From Litorilituus lipolyticus (lineage in GTDB: Bacteria > Pseudomonadota > Gammaproteobacteria > Enterobacterales > Alteromonadaceae): 64,000 bases of DNA. Numbering within the stretch: the first letter of the stretch is position 1; each line of letters starts with the position of its first letter. Below, piece by piece: positions 28,012-36,611 of this stretch. Made by a program: the position numbers and the translations under genes. The stretch spans positions 62,001 to 126,000 of the forward strand of contig NZ_SAWY01000003.1 of assembly GCF_006439335.1 (NCBI RefSeq). The letters are read 5' to 3'. The notes below the pieces were generated by a model. It made no database searches. It was not told the DNA's origin and saw only the letters and a list, made by a program, of their open reading frames with translations.

Positions 28012-29103
28012 ATGCTTAAATTAAAGGCACTTTTAACAGCCTATTTTCAAACGGGCCTCACCGATAAAAAATACGATGATTCAAATCGACGAATATATGT
28101 AGTTAACTTATTTTCATTCGTAGGTATGGTTATCACAGGCCTGATGTCATTCAACGCCTTTATCCAGCAAGATTATCTCCTTGCTTTAGTACTATTCATT
28201 GCAAGTATTATTTACTTCTCTGGCTACTTGCTTCAGAAAAAAACCCATAATACCGTATTATCAACTGCATTCATTCTGTACTCACTGATCTTTTTAATGA
28301 TCTATTTAGTCTACAGTGGCGGAGTCAATAATACAGGGCCTTTATGGATATTTATTATTCCCCCTGTCGCCTTATTTATGCATGGACTGAAGCGTGGTGT
28401 AATCGATAATTTAGTTTTTATCGTCGTAATAAGTTTTATTATGTTCTATCAAAATGGTGCACTTCTCGACACTGAATACTCATTTCAATTTAAAACACGG
28501 CTTATATATAGTTATTTAACAGTAACTTTTCTTTCAAGCTTTTATGAGTTCTCTCGAAATCGTACTTATCAATACACTTTAGAACTCAGTAAAAAATATG
28601 AATTGCTAGCTAAACTCGACCCGCTTACAAAGCTTTCCAATAGAAGAGATGCACTGTTATTACTCGAGCAAGAACATAGCAAACAAAAACGCAACCCAAT
28701 GAACATCTCTCTCATTCTCTGTGATGTAGATAAGTTTAAACTTATTAATGATACCTACGGCCACAACTTTGGCGATAAAGTGTTAATTCAGTTAGCTGAA
28801 TGTTTTCAAAATGCTTTACGAGAGCAAGATATTATTTCTAGGTGGGGCGGTGAAGAGTTTTTATTTATTTTGCCAGAAACGTCTTTGCGAGATGCAAATA
28901 TCTTAGCTGAAAAAATTCATCGCCTTGTGCGTAATCTACAATGCCAGCATGATAAAACAACGATTCATATAACAGTAAGTATGGGTATAAGTGAATTAAC
29001 AGCAACCCAACGAATTAGAGATGCAATTAACATTGCGGACAAGTGTTTATATCAGGCAAAAGTTAGCGGCAGAAATCAAACTATTTCCACTTTAGCAGAA
29101 TAA
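28012..29103 (+). CDS. Membrane diguanylate cyclase (GGDEF)
   Basis: 363 residues from ATG 28012, preceded by GGGGA; a TTG at 28003 is less likely. Five or six helices between about 28 and 180 form a membrane sensor of unnamed type, followed by a short coiled coil and a GGDEF domain (about 198-355). Active-site motif GGEEF at 279-283 and product-inhibition I-site REQD at 270-273, exactly five residues before it, are both intact, so it should make cyclic di-GMP with feedback control. Signal sensed unknown. Monocistronic: terminator follows at 29127. Confidence 0.93.
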   Translation: MLKLKALLTAYFQTGLTDKKYDDSNRRIYVVNLFSFVGMVITGLMSFNAFIQQDYLLALVLFIASIIYFSGYLLQKKTHNTVLSTAFILYSLIFLMIYLVYSGGVNNTGPLWIFIIPPVALFMHGLKRGVIDNLVFIVVISFIMFYQNGALLDTEYSFQFKTRLIYSYLTVTFLSSFYEFSRNRTYQYTLELSKKYELLAKLDPLTKLSNRRDALLLLEQEHSKQKRNPMNISLILCDVDKFKLINDTYGHNFGDKVLIQLAECFQNALREQDIISRWGGEEFLFILPETSLRDANILAEKIHRLVRNLQCQHDKTTIHITVSMGISELTATQRIRDAINIADKCLYQAKVSGRNQTISTLAE

Positions 29104-29126
29104 CAACTAAAACCAGTAAAAACAAA

Positions 29127-29152
29127 AAAGCCTTAGCGTAAGCTAAGGCTTT
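29127..29152 (-). terminator. Bidirectional terminator, mainly for tRNA-Phe
   Basis: Stem AAAGCCTTAGC / GCTAAGGCTTT with a 4-nt loop. On the minus strand it starts 4 bases after the tRNA CCA and ends in TTTTTTG, a strong terminator; on the plus strand it can stop the cyclase transcript. Confidence 0.9.
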
Positions 29153-29156
29153 AATA

Positions 29157-29232
29157 TGGTGCCCCGACCCGGAATTGAACCAGGGACACGAGGATTTTCA
29201 ATCCTCTGCTCTACCAACTGAGCTATCGGGGC
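29157..29232 (-). tRNA. tRNA-Phe (GAA)
   Basis: 76-nt cloverleaf starting GCCCCGATAGCTCAG and ending in encoded CCA. Anticodon loop TTGAAAA with anticodon GAA; acceptor GCCCCGA / TCGGGGC; T-loop GTTCAATTC. Base-for-base identical to the tRNA gene at 42696-42771 in the opposite orientation. Confidence 0.98.
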
Positions 29233-29273
29233 TTTCTACTAGAAGGCTGATTCAGCATTGCTAGAGAGCGCGT

Positions 29274-29302
29274 ATAATATCGATATTTGCTAACGCTAGC
29301 AA
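29274..29302 (-). promoter_or_regulatory. tRNA-Phe promoter
   Basis: Minus strand -35 TTGCTA (29297-29302), 17-base spacer, -10 TATTAT (29274-29279), then a GC-rich discriminator ACGCGCTC typical of stringently controlled stable-RNA promoters. The -35 lies in a small palindrome TTGCTA-GCGT-TAGCAA. Confidence 0.7.
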
Positions 29303-29345
29303 CCATTATTTTTAATCTTAGTAATAATAATTTCAAGGCGATAAG

Positions 29346-29657
29346 TTATAACTCAAACTCACTAAAATCGAGGTCACTATCTTTACTCGTTTGAGTTTTT
29401 TCAGGTGGATCTAACAGCGAAGGTTGTAAATCAATTTCATTAGATTGTTGTTCTACAGTCTTACTTTTCCCTTGGCCTAACTTACGTTTTCGACGTTGAA
29501 TACAGCGCTTTATTACCTTTTGTTTATCATCATTATCAAAGCTTCCCCATCCTTGACGTTCATCACGTGTACGCATACAGCCAAGGCAATACCCTTTTTC
29601 ATCTGATTGGCAAATGCCAACACACGGACTCGGTATATCAAAAAAATCAAGCTGCAT
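29346..29657 (-). CDS. DUF1289 cysteine-rich small protein
   Basis: 103 residues. Conserved N-terminal motif of DUF1289: SPCVGICQSDEKGYCLGCMR with four cysteines (about 10-29), suited to a zinc or iron-sulfur site, then RDERQGWGSF and a basic RRKRK stretch. The last 45 residues are acidic, low-complexity and not part of the family. Function of DUF1289 proteins is unknown. Confidence 0.85.
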   Translation of the reverse strand: MQLDFFDIPSPCVGICQSDEKGYCLGCMRTRDERQGWGSFDNDDKQKVIKRCIQRRKRKLGQGKSKTVEQQSNEIDLQPSLLDPPEKTQTSKDSDLDFSEFEL

Positions 29658-29697
29658 ACTACTGATAGCTTTGCTCCTTAACGATCTCTAAATAAAC

Positions 29698-29750
29698 AGT
29701 GCACTAAAGTACTATATTTGGAAGTATAACTTAATAGTGCACTTTTTTTT
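29698..29750. repeat. Inverted repeat with T-run between SulP and DUF1289 genes
   Basis: AGTGCACTA (29698-29706) and TAGTGCACT (29735-29743) followed by seven T. Reads as a terminator on the plus strand, although no plus-strand gene lies upstream; on the minus strand it may still form a weaker end for the SulP transcript. Confidence 0.5.
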
Positions 29751-29757
29751 AAGGTGA

Positions 29758-31314
29758 TTAAGCCAGTTTATCAGTCGCTATATGATAGTCTGGATCTTCA
29801 ATAAGATTTAACTCAACTAACTTATCGGCCTTTTCTAGCAAACTCTTACACTCTTGGTTCAAATGTTTTAAATGCATTGTTTTACCACGTGAAAGATAAC
29901 GTTCAGCTAAAGTGTCAATTGCTTCAATGGCTGAATGATCAGCAACTCTGGCATTCTTGAATTCAACAATCACATCATCACTATCCTCATCAGGTGTGAA
30001 CTGCTCGAGAAAATTAGAGATTGAACCAAAGAAAATAGGCCCTGTTACTTCATAAACAGTAGAGCCTTTCTCATCAAAAGTACGTGTTACCAGAATATGC
30101 TTGGCGTGTTCCCACGCAAAAACTAATGCTGAAACAATAACGCCAACAACAACTGCAATTGCTAAATCTGTTGCCACCGTAACACCAGAAACTAAAATAA
30201 TGACAAAAGCATCAGCTTTAGGCACTTTGCCTAAAATTCGAAAACTAGACCATTCGAACGTACCAATAACCACAATAAACATGACACCAACAAGTGCTGC
30301 TAGTGGGATAATCTCAATCAATCCTGAAGCAAATAAAATAAAGCCAAGTAGCGCTAGCGCGGCTGTAATACCTGACGCTCTACCACGACCACCAGAGTTA
30401 ACATTGATCATTGATTGACCAATCATGGCACAACCACCCATCCCACCAAAGAACCCCGTTACCGTATTAGCTGCACCTTGAGCCATACATTCCTTATTAC
30501 CACGGCCACGAGTGCCTGTTAATTCATCAATTAAAGTTAAAGTTAGTAAAGATTCAATTAAACCAATTGCGGCAAGTACCAGAGCAAAAGGAAGAATAAC
30601 TTTTAATGTTTCCAAGTTAAAAGGGACATTTGGAATCGAGAATTGTGGTAGACCGCCCGCTATAGAAGCCGCGGGGTCATTCGTCATATCACGAACAAAA
30701 TCAACAACCGTTCTAGCTTCTAACCCTAAGCTTTGTACTAAAACAGTTACCACCACAATCGCAACTAAAGAAGAGGGTACGGCTTTTGTCAATTTCGGAA
30801 GTAAATGAATAATCGCCATAGTCAACAAGATAAGTCCTGCCATAGTGAACAGCGCATTACCTTGCATCCAAACCAACTCACCAGCTTCATTAGTCACTTT
30901 AAATTGACCTAGTTGAGCTAAGAAAATAACAATGGCTAAACCATTAACAAAACCAAGCATTACAGGGTGTGGCACTAATCGAATGAACTTACCTAATTTA
31001 AACACTCCAGCCAGGATTTGTAATAACCCCGTGAGCACCACTGTGGCAAACAAATATTCCACTCCATGAATGGCGACCAGACTAACCATTACAACAGCCA
31101 TTGCCCCTGTTGCACCAGAAATCATACCAGGTCTGCCACCAAATATTGACGTAATAAGACCAACCATAAATGCAGCGTATAAACCAACTAACGGTTCTAC
31201 ACCCGCAACAAAGGCAAATGCTACGGCTTCAGGTACTAAAGCAAGTGCAACCGTTAAACCAGATAGCACATCATTCTTTAAATTTGCGACTTTACTCGCG
31301 TGTAATTCAAACAT
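29758..31314 (-). CDS. SulP family anion transporter with STAS domain
   Basis: 518 residues with about ten membrane helices and a C-terminal STAS domain (about 420-500: [34 protein letters not shown]). N-terminal SulP signature: [21 protein letters not shown] and [29 protein letters not shown]. Members carry sulfate, bicarbonate or dicarboxylates; short STAS and absence of a carbonic anhydrase neighbour do not settle the substrate. 444 bases separate its start from the gene upstream if measured to GntR start; it seems a single gene. Confidence 0.93.
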   Translation of the reverse strand: MFELHASKVANLKNDVLSGLTVALALVPEAVAFAFVAGVEPLVGLYAAFMVGLITSIFGGRPGMISGATGAMAVVMVSLVAIHGVEYLFATVVLTGLLQILAGVFKLGKFIRLVPHPVMLGFVNGLAIVIFLAQLGQFKVTNEAGELVWMQGNALFTMAGLILLTMAIIHLLPKLTKAVPSSLVAIVVVTVLVQSLGLEARTVVDFVRDMTNDPAASIAGGLPQFSIPNVPFNLETLKVILPFALVLAAIGLIESLLTLTLIDELTGTRGRGNKECMAQGAANTVTGFFGGMGGCAMIGQSMINVNSGGRGRASGITAALALLGFILFASGLIEIIPLAALVGVMFIVVIGTFEWSSFRILGKVPKADAFVIILVSGVTVATDLAIAVVVGVIVSALVFAWEHAKHILVTRTFDEKGSTVYEVTGPIFFGSISNFLEQFTPDEDSDDVIVEFKNARVADHSAIEAIDTLAERYLSRGKTMHLKHLNQECKSLLEKADKLVELNLIEDPDYHIATDKLA

Positions 31315-31537
31315 TATTTTCTCATTGTTTTGATAAAAACTCAGCCGAAGTGACTAAGAGAATTTTAGGTAATCTTAACTACACCTACAAAACAGTATAG
31401 GCATAAAATTCAAGATTTATAGTGATTTTGAGGGGCGAGAATACTATAGATTATAAGGAAAAATGTCAATATTTGCCTACTTTTAATACACCTTGCGATG
31501 TATAAAAAGCAAACAAATAATTTAAGACATAAACGCT

Positions 31538-32206
31538 CTAGCTATTATTAGCTTCGCGTTGTTCTAAAAAGCTCTTAATCTCATCTCTTGAGCCAAGGAT
31601 ATGTTGACGTAAAATCTCTACACCTTTTTCAACATCGCCATTTTTACAACATTCTAATAACTGGTTATGCTCTGGACCTGCTTTCGAAATACCACCTGCC
31701 CATAGCAAGTGCATACGAATATATCTATCAGCATTTTTATTTAAAGTATTAACTAAATCTTGTGTTTGAGGACGATTAGCTGCTGAATATAAACAATTAT
31801 GATAATTAGAGTTAAGTTCACTCCATGTGTTGGCAGCATTTTCTTTACCAAGTGCTTTATCTAAATTATTTAAAATATCGGTCGCTTCAGCGATTTTAGC
31901 TTCAGTTAAATGTGGTAGCGATGCTGCTAACAAATTACATTCAATCATTGCACGTAATTCAAAAAGCTCATCTACTTGATCTGCATTCAATTCTGTTGCT
32001 GTTGCGCCCTTGTGTGGCTCAAAAGATACTAAGCCTTCTGCTTCTAACTGAAGTAATGCTTCACGTACTGGAATACGGCTTACATTAAGTTCATCAGCTA
32101 AGGCTGCTTGCCTTAATGGATCACCGGCTTTAATTTCACCACTAAGTATTTTTTCTCTTAGGGTTTCAACCACTAGCTGTGTTCTGGTTTTATAAACTAT
32201 TGTCAT
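31538..32206 (-). CDS. GntR/FadR-type regulator of the hydroxyproline cluster
   Basis: 222 residues. N-terminal winged helix (about 8-70): VETLREKILSGEIKAGDPL, RQAALADELNVSRIPVREAL, LEAEGLVSFEPHKG; C-terminal FCD ligand domain (about 78-212: ELFELRAMIECNLL, NSNYHNCLY, HNQLLECC with His/Asp/Asn metal ligands). Clusters with hydroxyproline catabolic genes on the same strand, 118 bases after the dehydrogenase gene, so it is likely the last gene of that operon and autoregulated. FCD regulators often bind TTGTATACAA-like sites, and one is present at 35201. Ligand unproven: hydroxyproline or a later intermediate. Confidence 0.88.
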   Translation of the reverse strand: MTIVYKTRTQLVVETLREKILSGEIKAGDPLRQAALADELNVSRIPVREALLQLEAEGLVSFEPHKGATATELNADQVDELFELRAMIECNLLAASLPHLTEAKIAEATDILNNLDKALGKENAANTWSELNSNYHNCLYSAANRPQTQDLVNTLNKNADRYIRMHLLWAGGISKAGPEHNQLLECCKNGDVEKGVEILRQHILGSRDEIKSFLEQREANNS

Positions 32207-32324
32207 AACTTTCTTCCTAAAAAATATGCATTATATTATAAGGCTTACTTTGCATAAAACCATAAAAAAAGGAGCTATTTTTCAATAACTCCTCATTTTT
32301 TTTAATTATTTACCCATTTTTGTC

Positions 32325-33845
32325 TTATTTCAGCAAACTTGGCAATAATTCTTCTGGCATGTTCTGGTAACAAATTGGTCTTTGGAAGCGAGTAATTGCT
32401 TTACTACCAACAGAAGTAGTACGTAAATCTGTTGAAGCAGGGAATGGACCACCATGATTCATTGAAGCACAAACTTCTACACCTGTAGGCATTTGGTTAT
32501 AAATCAAACGACCTACTTTATGTACTAACAACTGCGCAATTTGACGGGTAGCGTCTAAATCAGCTTCAACTGCATGAATAGCACCTGTTAGTTGACCTTT
32601 TATGTAAGAGATAAACTCTTGCTGCTCAGCAGCATCTTTACAACGTACGATTAATGCAGTTGAACCAAATACTTCTTCTCGAAGTAAATCAGTATTTTTA
32701 AAAGTAGCTAAATCAGCAGAGAATAAATAAGCACTTGCATGGTGAGCCACATCCGCCGCTTTACCTTTAGCGACTATAGTTGCACCTGAATTTTTCCACG
32801 CTTCAACGGTTGCAATATAACCTTCGGCCATTTTAGGCGTAAGCATTACACCAGCTGGTTGCTCACAAATTGCTTTTGCAGCAGCCGCTTCAAATGCAGC
32901 ATAATTATCGTCTTCTACAATAGCCCATACACCTGGACTAGTACAAAATTGTCCTTGTCCCATCATTAAGGAAGCAACTAGGCCTTGCGCTAACACTTCA
33001 CCATCTTGAGCAACTTTATTTGCCATGATCATTTGTGGGTTAAGGCTACCTAATTCACCGTAGAAAGGAATAGGCTCAGGACGTTCATTTATTTGCTGCT
33101 GTAAAATTAAACCTACGCGTTCTGAACCAGTAAAACCAACGGCTTTTACTAATGGGTGAGTAACAATTTGGCTTGCAATTGCATAGTTTTTACCTTGAAG
33201 TAATGAGAACACACCTTTAGGTAATTGACAGATTTCAATGGCTTTTAAAATGGCTTGTGCTACTAACTCTGCCGTTCCTGGGTGTGCAGCGTGAGCTTTC
33301 ATTACTACCGGACAACCAGCCGCTAAAGCAGAAGCAGTATCGCCCCCCGCAGTTGAGAATGCTAACGGGAAATTGCTTGCAGCAAAAACACCAACAACAC
33401 CTAATGGAATGTAACCTAAACGAGTATCAGGTTTAGGCAATGGTTCACGTTGAGGGTCTGCTAAATCAATAACACCTTCATATTCGCCACTGTCTAATAA
33501 ATCAGCGAATAAGTTCAATTGACCAACAGTACGACCACGCTCACCTTGAATACGCATTGCTGGTAAGCCCGTTTCAGTTGTCGCTATTTCAACTAACTCA
33601 TCACCTAGCGCAACAATTTGCTCACCAATGGTACGTAAAAATTGTGCACGTTGTGCTGGTGCTAATGTGCCAAACGTTTTAAATGCTTCATTTGCTGAAA
33701 CGATTGCTTCATTAATTTCAGCTTCAGTTGCATCAGCGTATGATTGTAGTAACGCTTCACCAGTATTTGCATCGAATGCAGTAAAACCACCTTCTACTTT
33801 GCCAGTCCACTCACCAGCAACTAAATTTTTTCCTGAAATAGTCAT
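32325..33845 (-). CDS. 2,5-dioxovalerate (ketoglutarate semialdehyde) dehydrogenase
   Basis: 506-residue aldehyde dehydrogenase that oxidises alpha-ketoglutarate semialdehyde to 2-oxoglutarate, the last step of hydroxyproline breakdown. Catalytic Cys in GQGQFCTSPG (near 300), Glu in YGELGSLNP (near 265), cofactor segment VGFTGSERVG. The sequence style (NHGGPFPASTD near the C-terminus, ASNFPLAFSTAGGD) is that of the NADP-dependent KGSDH type III group rather than betaine or succinate-semialdehyde enzymes. Located directly between the epimerase and the GntR gene. Confidence 0.9.
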   Translation of the reverse strand: MTISGKNLVAGEWTGKVEGGFTAFDANTGEALLQSYADATEAEINEAIVSANEAFKTFGTLAPAQRAQFLRTIGEQIVALGDELVEIATTETGLPAMRIQGERGRTVGQLNLFADLLDSGEYEGVIDLADPQREPLPKPDTRLGYIPLGVVGVFAASNFPLAFSTAGGDTASALAAGCPVVMKAHAAHPGTAELVAQAILKAIEICQLPKGVFSLLQGKNYAIASQIVTHPLVKAVGFTGSERVGLILQQQINERPEPIPFYGELGSLNPQMIMANKVAQDGEVLAQGLVASLMMGQGQFCTSPGVWAIVEDDNYAAFEAAAAKAICEQPAGVMLTPKMAEGYIATVEAWKNSGATIVAKGKAADVAHHASAYLFSADLATFKNTDLLREEVFGSTALIVRCKDAAEQQEFISYIKGQLTGAIHAVEADLDATRQIAQLLVHKVGRLIYNQMPTGVEVCASMNHGGPFPASTDLRTTSVGSKAITRFQRPICYQNMPEELLPSLLK

Positions 33846-33919
33846 AATTATCTCTTCATTAATTAAATCACACGTTCATGTAATACATTTGAAATTGTCT
33901 TCTTAAAAGGCACTACAGC

Positions 33920-34933
33920 CTAGTTCACGATAAAACCAAACGCATATGGATCATCATCATCAATGGTTATCGTGTTTTGTCCAAATACATGCGCCCAACC
34001 TTGGATACTCGGTTTAATTGCCGTAATTTCTCCATTTGGGGTTGATATTTGAACCGTATCTTCAATTCTGCCTATAAACTGACTGCCTATATAGCTTTCA
34101 TGAATAAAGGTATCACCTGCTTTTAAATGACCTTTTGCAAAGAGCTGAGCCATACGTGCACTTGTTCCTGTGCCACATGGTGACCTATCAATGGCTTTAT
34201 CACCATAAAAAACAGCATTAGCTGCATCTGAATTGTGTTCTTGGCCTTTACCAGTCCATAGCACGTGAGATACACCACATACTGTAGGGTCATCAGGATG
34301 AATACATGATACCGCTCTGCTTGCCGCTTCTCTCACAATTGGACTCCATTGCAATATTTCACTGGCACTCCATTCATCAATACCAGGGAAATTATCTTGA
34401 GGTTCAACGATAACGTAATAGTTTCCACCATAGGAAACATCCACCGTTAGTGAGCCTAACCCTTCAATTTCTAAAGTAACATCGCGGTGAGCTAAGTAAG
34501 CAGCAACATTAAATATTTTTACAGAAGTGATTTTTTTCCCTTCTTGCTGATACTCAACCCTAATTTGACCTGCGGGCACATCGAGTACTAACTGACCAGG
34601 CTCTTTCGGGGTAATAAGGCCAGCCTCAAGCGCCGAAGTAACTGTGCCAATGGTGCCATGGCCACACATAGGTAAGCAGCCAGAAGTTTCAATAAAAAGA
34701 ATACCTGCATCGGCATTGTCACTACAAGGTGGGTAAATAAAAGCTCCAGACATCATGTCATGACCACGGGGCTCAAACATCAAGCCTTGTCTTATCCAAT
34801 CATAATTTTCTAAAAAATCCTGACGCTTTTCACTCATGGTACTTCCTTTTAAATTTGGATGACCACTGGTAACTAATCTAACTGGATTCCCACATGTGTG
34901 TGCATCAATGCATGCATATGTGCCTTTTATCAT
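33920..34933 (-). CDS. 4-hydroxyproline 2-epimerase
   Basis: 337 residues of the proline racemase family. It converts trans-4-hydroxy-L-proline to cis-4-hydroxy-D-proline. Both catalytic cysteines are present: Cys90 in PMCGHGTIG and Cys253 in SPCGTGTSA, so it is an epimerase or racemase rather than a trans-3-hydroxyproline dehydratase, which has Thr at the second site. N-terminal IDAHTCGNPVRLV fits. Substrate inferred from neighbours: KGSDH-type dehydrogenase downstream and FAD oxidase divergent. Proline racemase activity cannot be excluded by sequence alone. Confidence 0.9.
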   Translation of the reverse strand: MIKGTYACIDAHTCGNPVRLVTSGHPNLKGSTMSEKRQDFLENYDWIRQGLMFEPRGHDMMSGAFIYPPCSDNADAGILFIETSGCLPMCGHGTIGTVTSALEAGLITPKEPGQLVLDVPAGQIRVEYQQEGKKITSVKIFNVAAYLAHRDVTLEIEGLGSLTVDVSYGGNYYVIVEPQDNFPGIDEWSASEILQWSPIVREAASRAVSCIHPDDPTVCGVSHVLWTGKGQEHNSDAANAVFYGDKAIDRSPCGTGTSARMAQLFAKGHLKAGDTFIHESYIGSQFIGRIEDTVQISTPNGEITAIKPSIQGWAHVFGQNTITIDDDDPYAFGFIVN

Positions 34934-35191
34934 AACTTTCCCTACGGTTTATCTGCTAAAAAGCCCACCTTATTACCTTAAGGTGAGCTACGTTAGCTTA
35001 TTCTAAATCAATTTAAACCTATTAAAGGTTAAACTTTGTTAAGTCAATGCGCGTTGCAGCGGTATCATTTAAAATCTTTTTACGTTAGCACGTGTTAGCT
35101 CTGAACAACGATCTGCTAGTTGCTCTTATAATTTAATACATTGAACTAATCTTTAAAAAAATCAAAATACTGCATAAGTATCGCTAGCATT

Positions 35192-35220
35192 TATATAGCA
35201 TATTGTATACAATAATTCAA
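35192..35220 (-). promoter_or_regulatory. Epimerase-operon promoter with perfect GntR-type operator
   Basis: Minus-strand promoter: -35 TTGAAT (35215-35220), 17-base spacer, -10 TATATA (35192-35197). The whole right part of the spacer is the 14-bp perfect palindrome TATTGTATACAATA (35201-35214). A repressor bound there would block this promoter; the divergent oxidase promoter has -10 TATAAT at 35262-35267 with a weak -35, 50 bases away. The leader to the epimerase ATG is about 250 bases. No gene lies between 34934 and 35304. Confidence 0.65.
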
Positions 35221-35304
35221 AACAAGCAAGTCTTAATTTCATTATTGTATAAGAAGTTTTATATAATGTCTCAATCGTCTGAGTTGTAATATGGGAAAAG
35301 TACG

Positions 35305-36579
35305 ATGAAAAACAGTAGTAACAAACATATCGCTGTAATCGGAGCAGGTATAGTAGGTATTAACTGTGCCTTAACACTAAGAACACTTGGTTTTCAAGTA
35401 ACCTTACTTGATAAAGAAGGTATAGGGGCTGGCTGCTCGCAACGTAATGCTGGCCATTTTGCAACAGAGCAAGTATTCCCACTAGCAGAATCAAGTTTAC
35501 TATGGCAACTACCTAAGCTCTTGCTTGATCCGCTTGGGCCTATGGCATTATCACCAACGTACTTTCCAAAAGCGCTACCTTGGTTTTTACGGTTTATGGC
35601 AAATATGCCGACTAATACCCGCAACAAAAACAGCGACGCTATAAAAGCACTAAATGAAAATGCTATCGAGTATTACAAGCCGCTATTGAAAGAGGCAAAC
35701 GCAGAGCATTTACTGACCACAGATGGCAGTTTGCTTGTATTTGAAGATACGCCATATAAAGAAGTAGAAAAGCACTGGCAGCATTACCATAATGCAGGCG
35801 TTAGCGTTGAGCTATTAGACAGAGAGAAAACAATCTCATTAGAGCCTAACTTGAGTGACAAAGTTAACTACTCCTTATTCTTCACCGATGTAGGTCATAC
35901 CGCAAGCCCAGCTCAAATATGTGATGTGTTAGCTAAATTAGCCTTTACCAAAGGTGTGACGTATAAAAAGTTATCCGTTACAAATATTACTACAAATGAT
36001 AATGATGTTACGATACATAGCGATGATAAATCATTAACTTATGATCAATTAGTTATTGCTACTGGCGCATGGTCAAAAGAAGTGCTTGCTAAGCTTGGTT
36101 ATAAATTACCCTTAGAAGTAGAACGTGGCTATTCCCTAGATTTACCTGAAAATAGCAATAACATACCGTCACTCTCTAGACCTGTCGCCTCAGCAGAGAG
36201 AAAATTCATCATGACACCGATGCAACATGGCCTTAGGCTATCAGGTACCGTTGAATTTGCAGGGTTAAAACAAAAGCCAAACTACAAACGTGCTGACTTA
36301 TTATTTAAGCACGCTGAAAAACTTATTGATGATATCAGTCCATTTGACCCAAACACTGCCGATGAAGACCAGCGTTGGTTAGGTTTTAGACCTTCATTGC
36401 CTGATTCATTACCTGTTATAGGCGAAACACCTCGACACAAGAATATATTCTGTGCACTCGGCCATCAGCACTTAGGATTAACACAAGGCGCCATTACTGG
36501 TAGCTTAATAGGTCAACTGATATCGGGAGAAAAAACAGATATAGATTTAACACCTTATAGTTTAGCGCGTTTCAACTAG
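35305..36579 (+). CDS. FAD-dependent D-amino-acid/D-hydroxyproline oxidase
   Basis: 424 residues of the DAO/DadA family. Rossmann FAD motif HIAVIGAGIVGINCALTLRT (about 7-26, GxGxxG), DKEGIGAGCSQRNAGHF, TGAWSK and a C-terminal FAD-binding stretch FCALGHQHLGLTQG. Oxidises cis-4-hydroxy-D-proline made by the epimerase to 1-pyrroline-4-hydroxy-2-carboxylate, by analogy with LhpB-like oxidases; the electron acceptor is probably the membrane quinone pool. Start ATG 35305 follows GGGAAAAG. Divergent from the epimerase operon and next to the shared regulatory region. Confidence 0.88.
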   Translation: MKNSSNKHIAVIGAGIVGINCALTLRTLGFQVTLLDKEGIGAGCSQRNAGHFATEQVFPLAESSLLWQLPKLLLDPLGPMALSPTYFPKALPWFLRFMANMPTNTRNKNSDAIKALNENAIEYYKPLLKEANAEHLLTTDGSLLVFEDTPYKEVEKHWQHYHNAGVSVELLDREKTISLEPNLSDKVNYSLFFTDVGHTASPAQICDVLAKLAFTKGVTYKKLSVTNITTNDNDVTIHSDDKSLTYDQLVIATGAWSKEVLAKLGYKLPLEVERGYSLDLPENSNNIPSLSRPVASAERKFIMTPMQHGLRLSGTVEFAGLKQKPNYKRADLLFKHAEKLIDDISPFDPNTADEDQRWLGFRPSLPDSLPVIGETPRHKNIFCALGHQHLGLTQGAITGSLIGQLISGEKTDIDLTPYSLARFN

Positions 36580-36611
36580 TAATAGGTAAACTACTCTAGA
36601 TATTATTTAGG

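Noticed and set aside
29698..29750. Terminator of a plus-strand gene
   Set aside because: No plus-strand gene or tRNA lies upstream; kept only as an inverted repeat.
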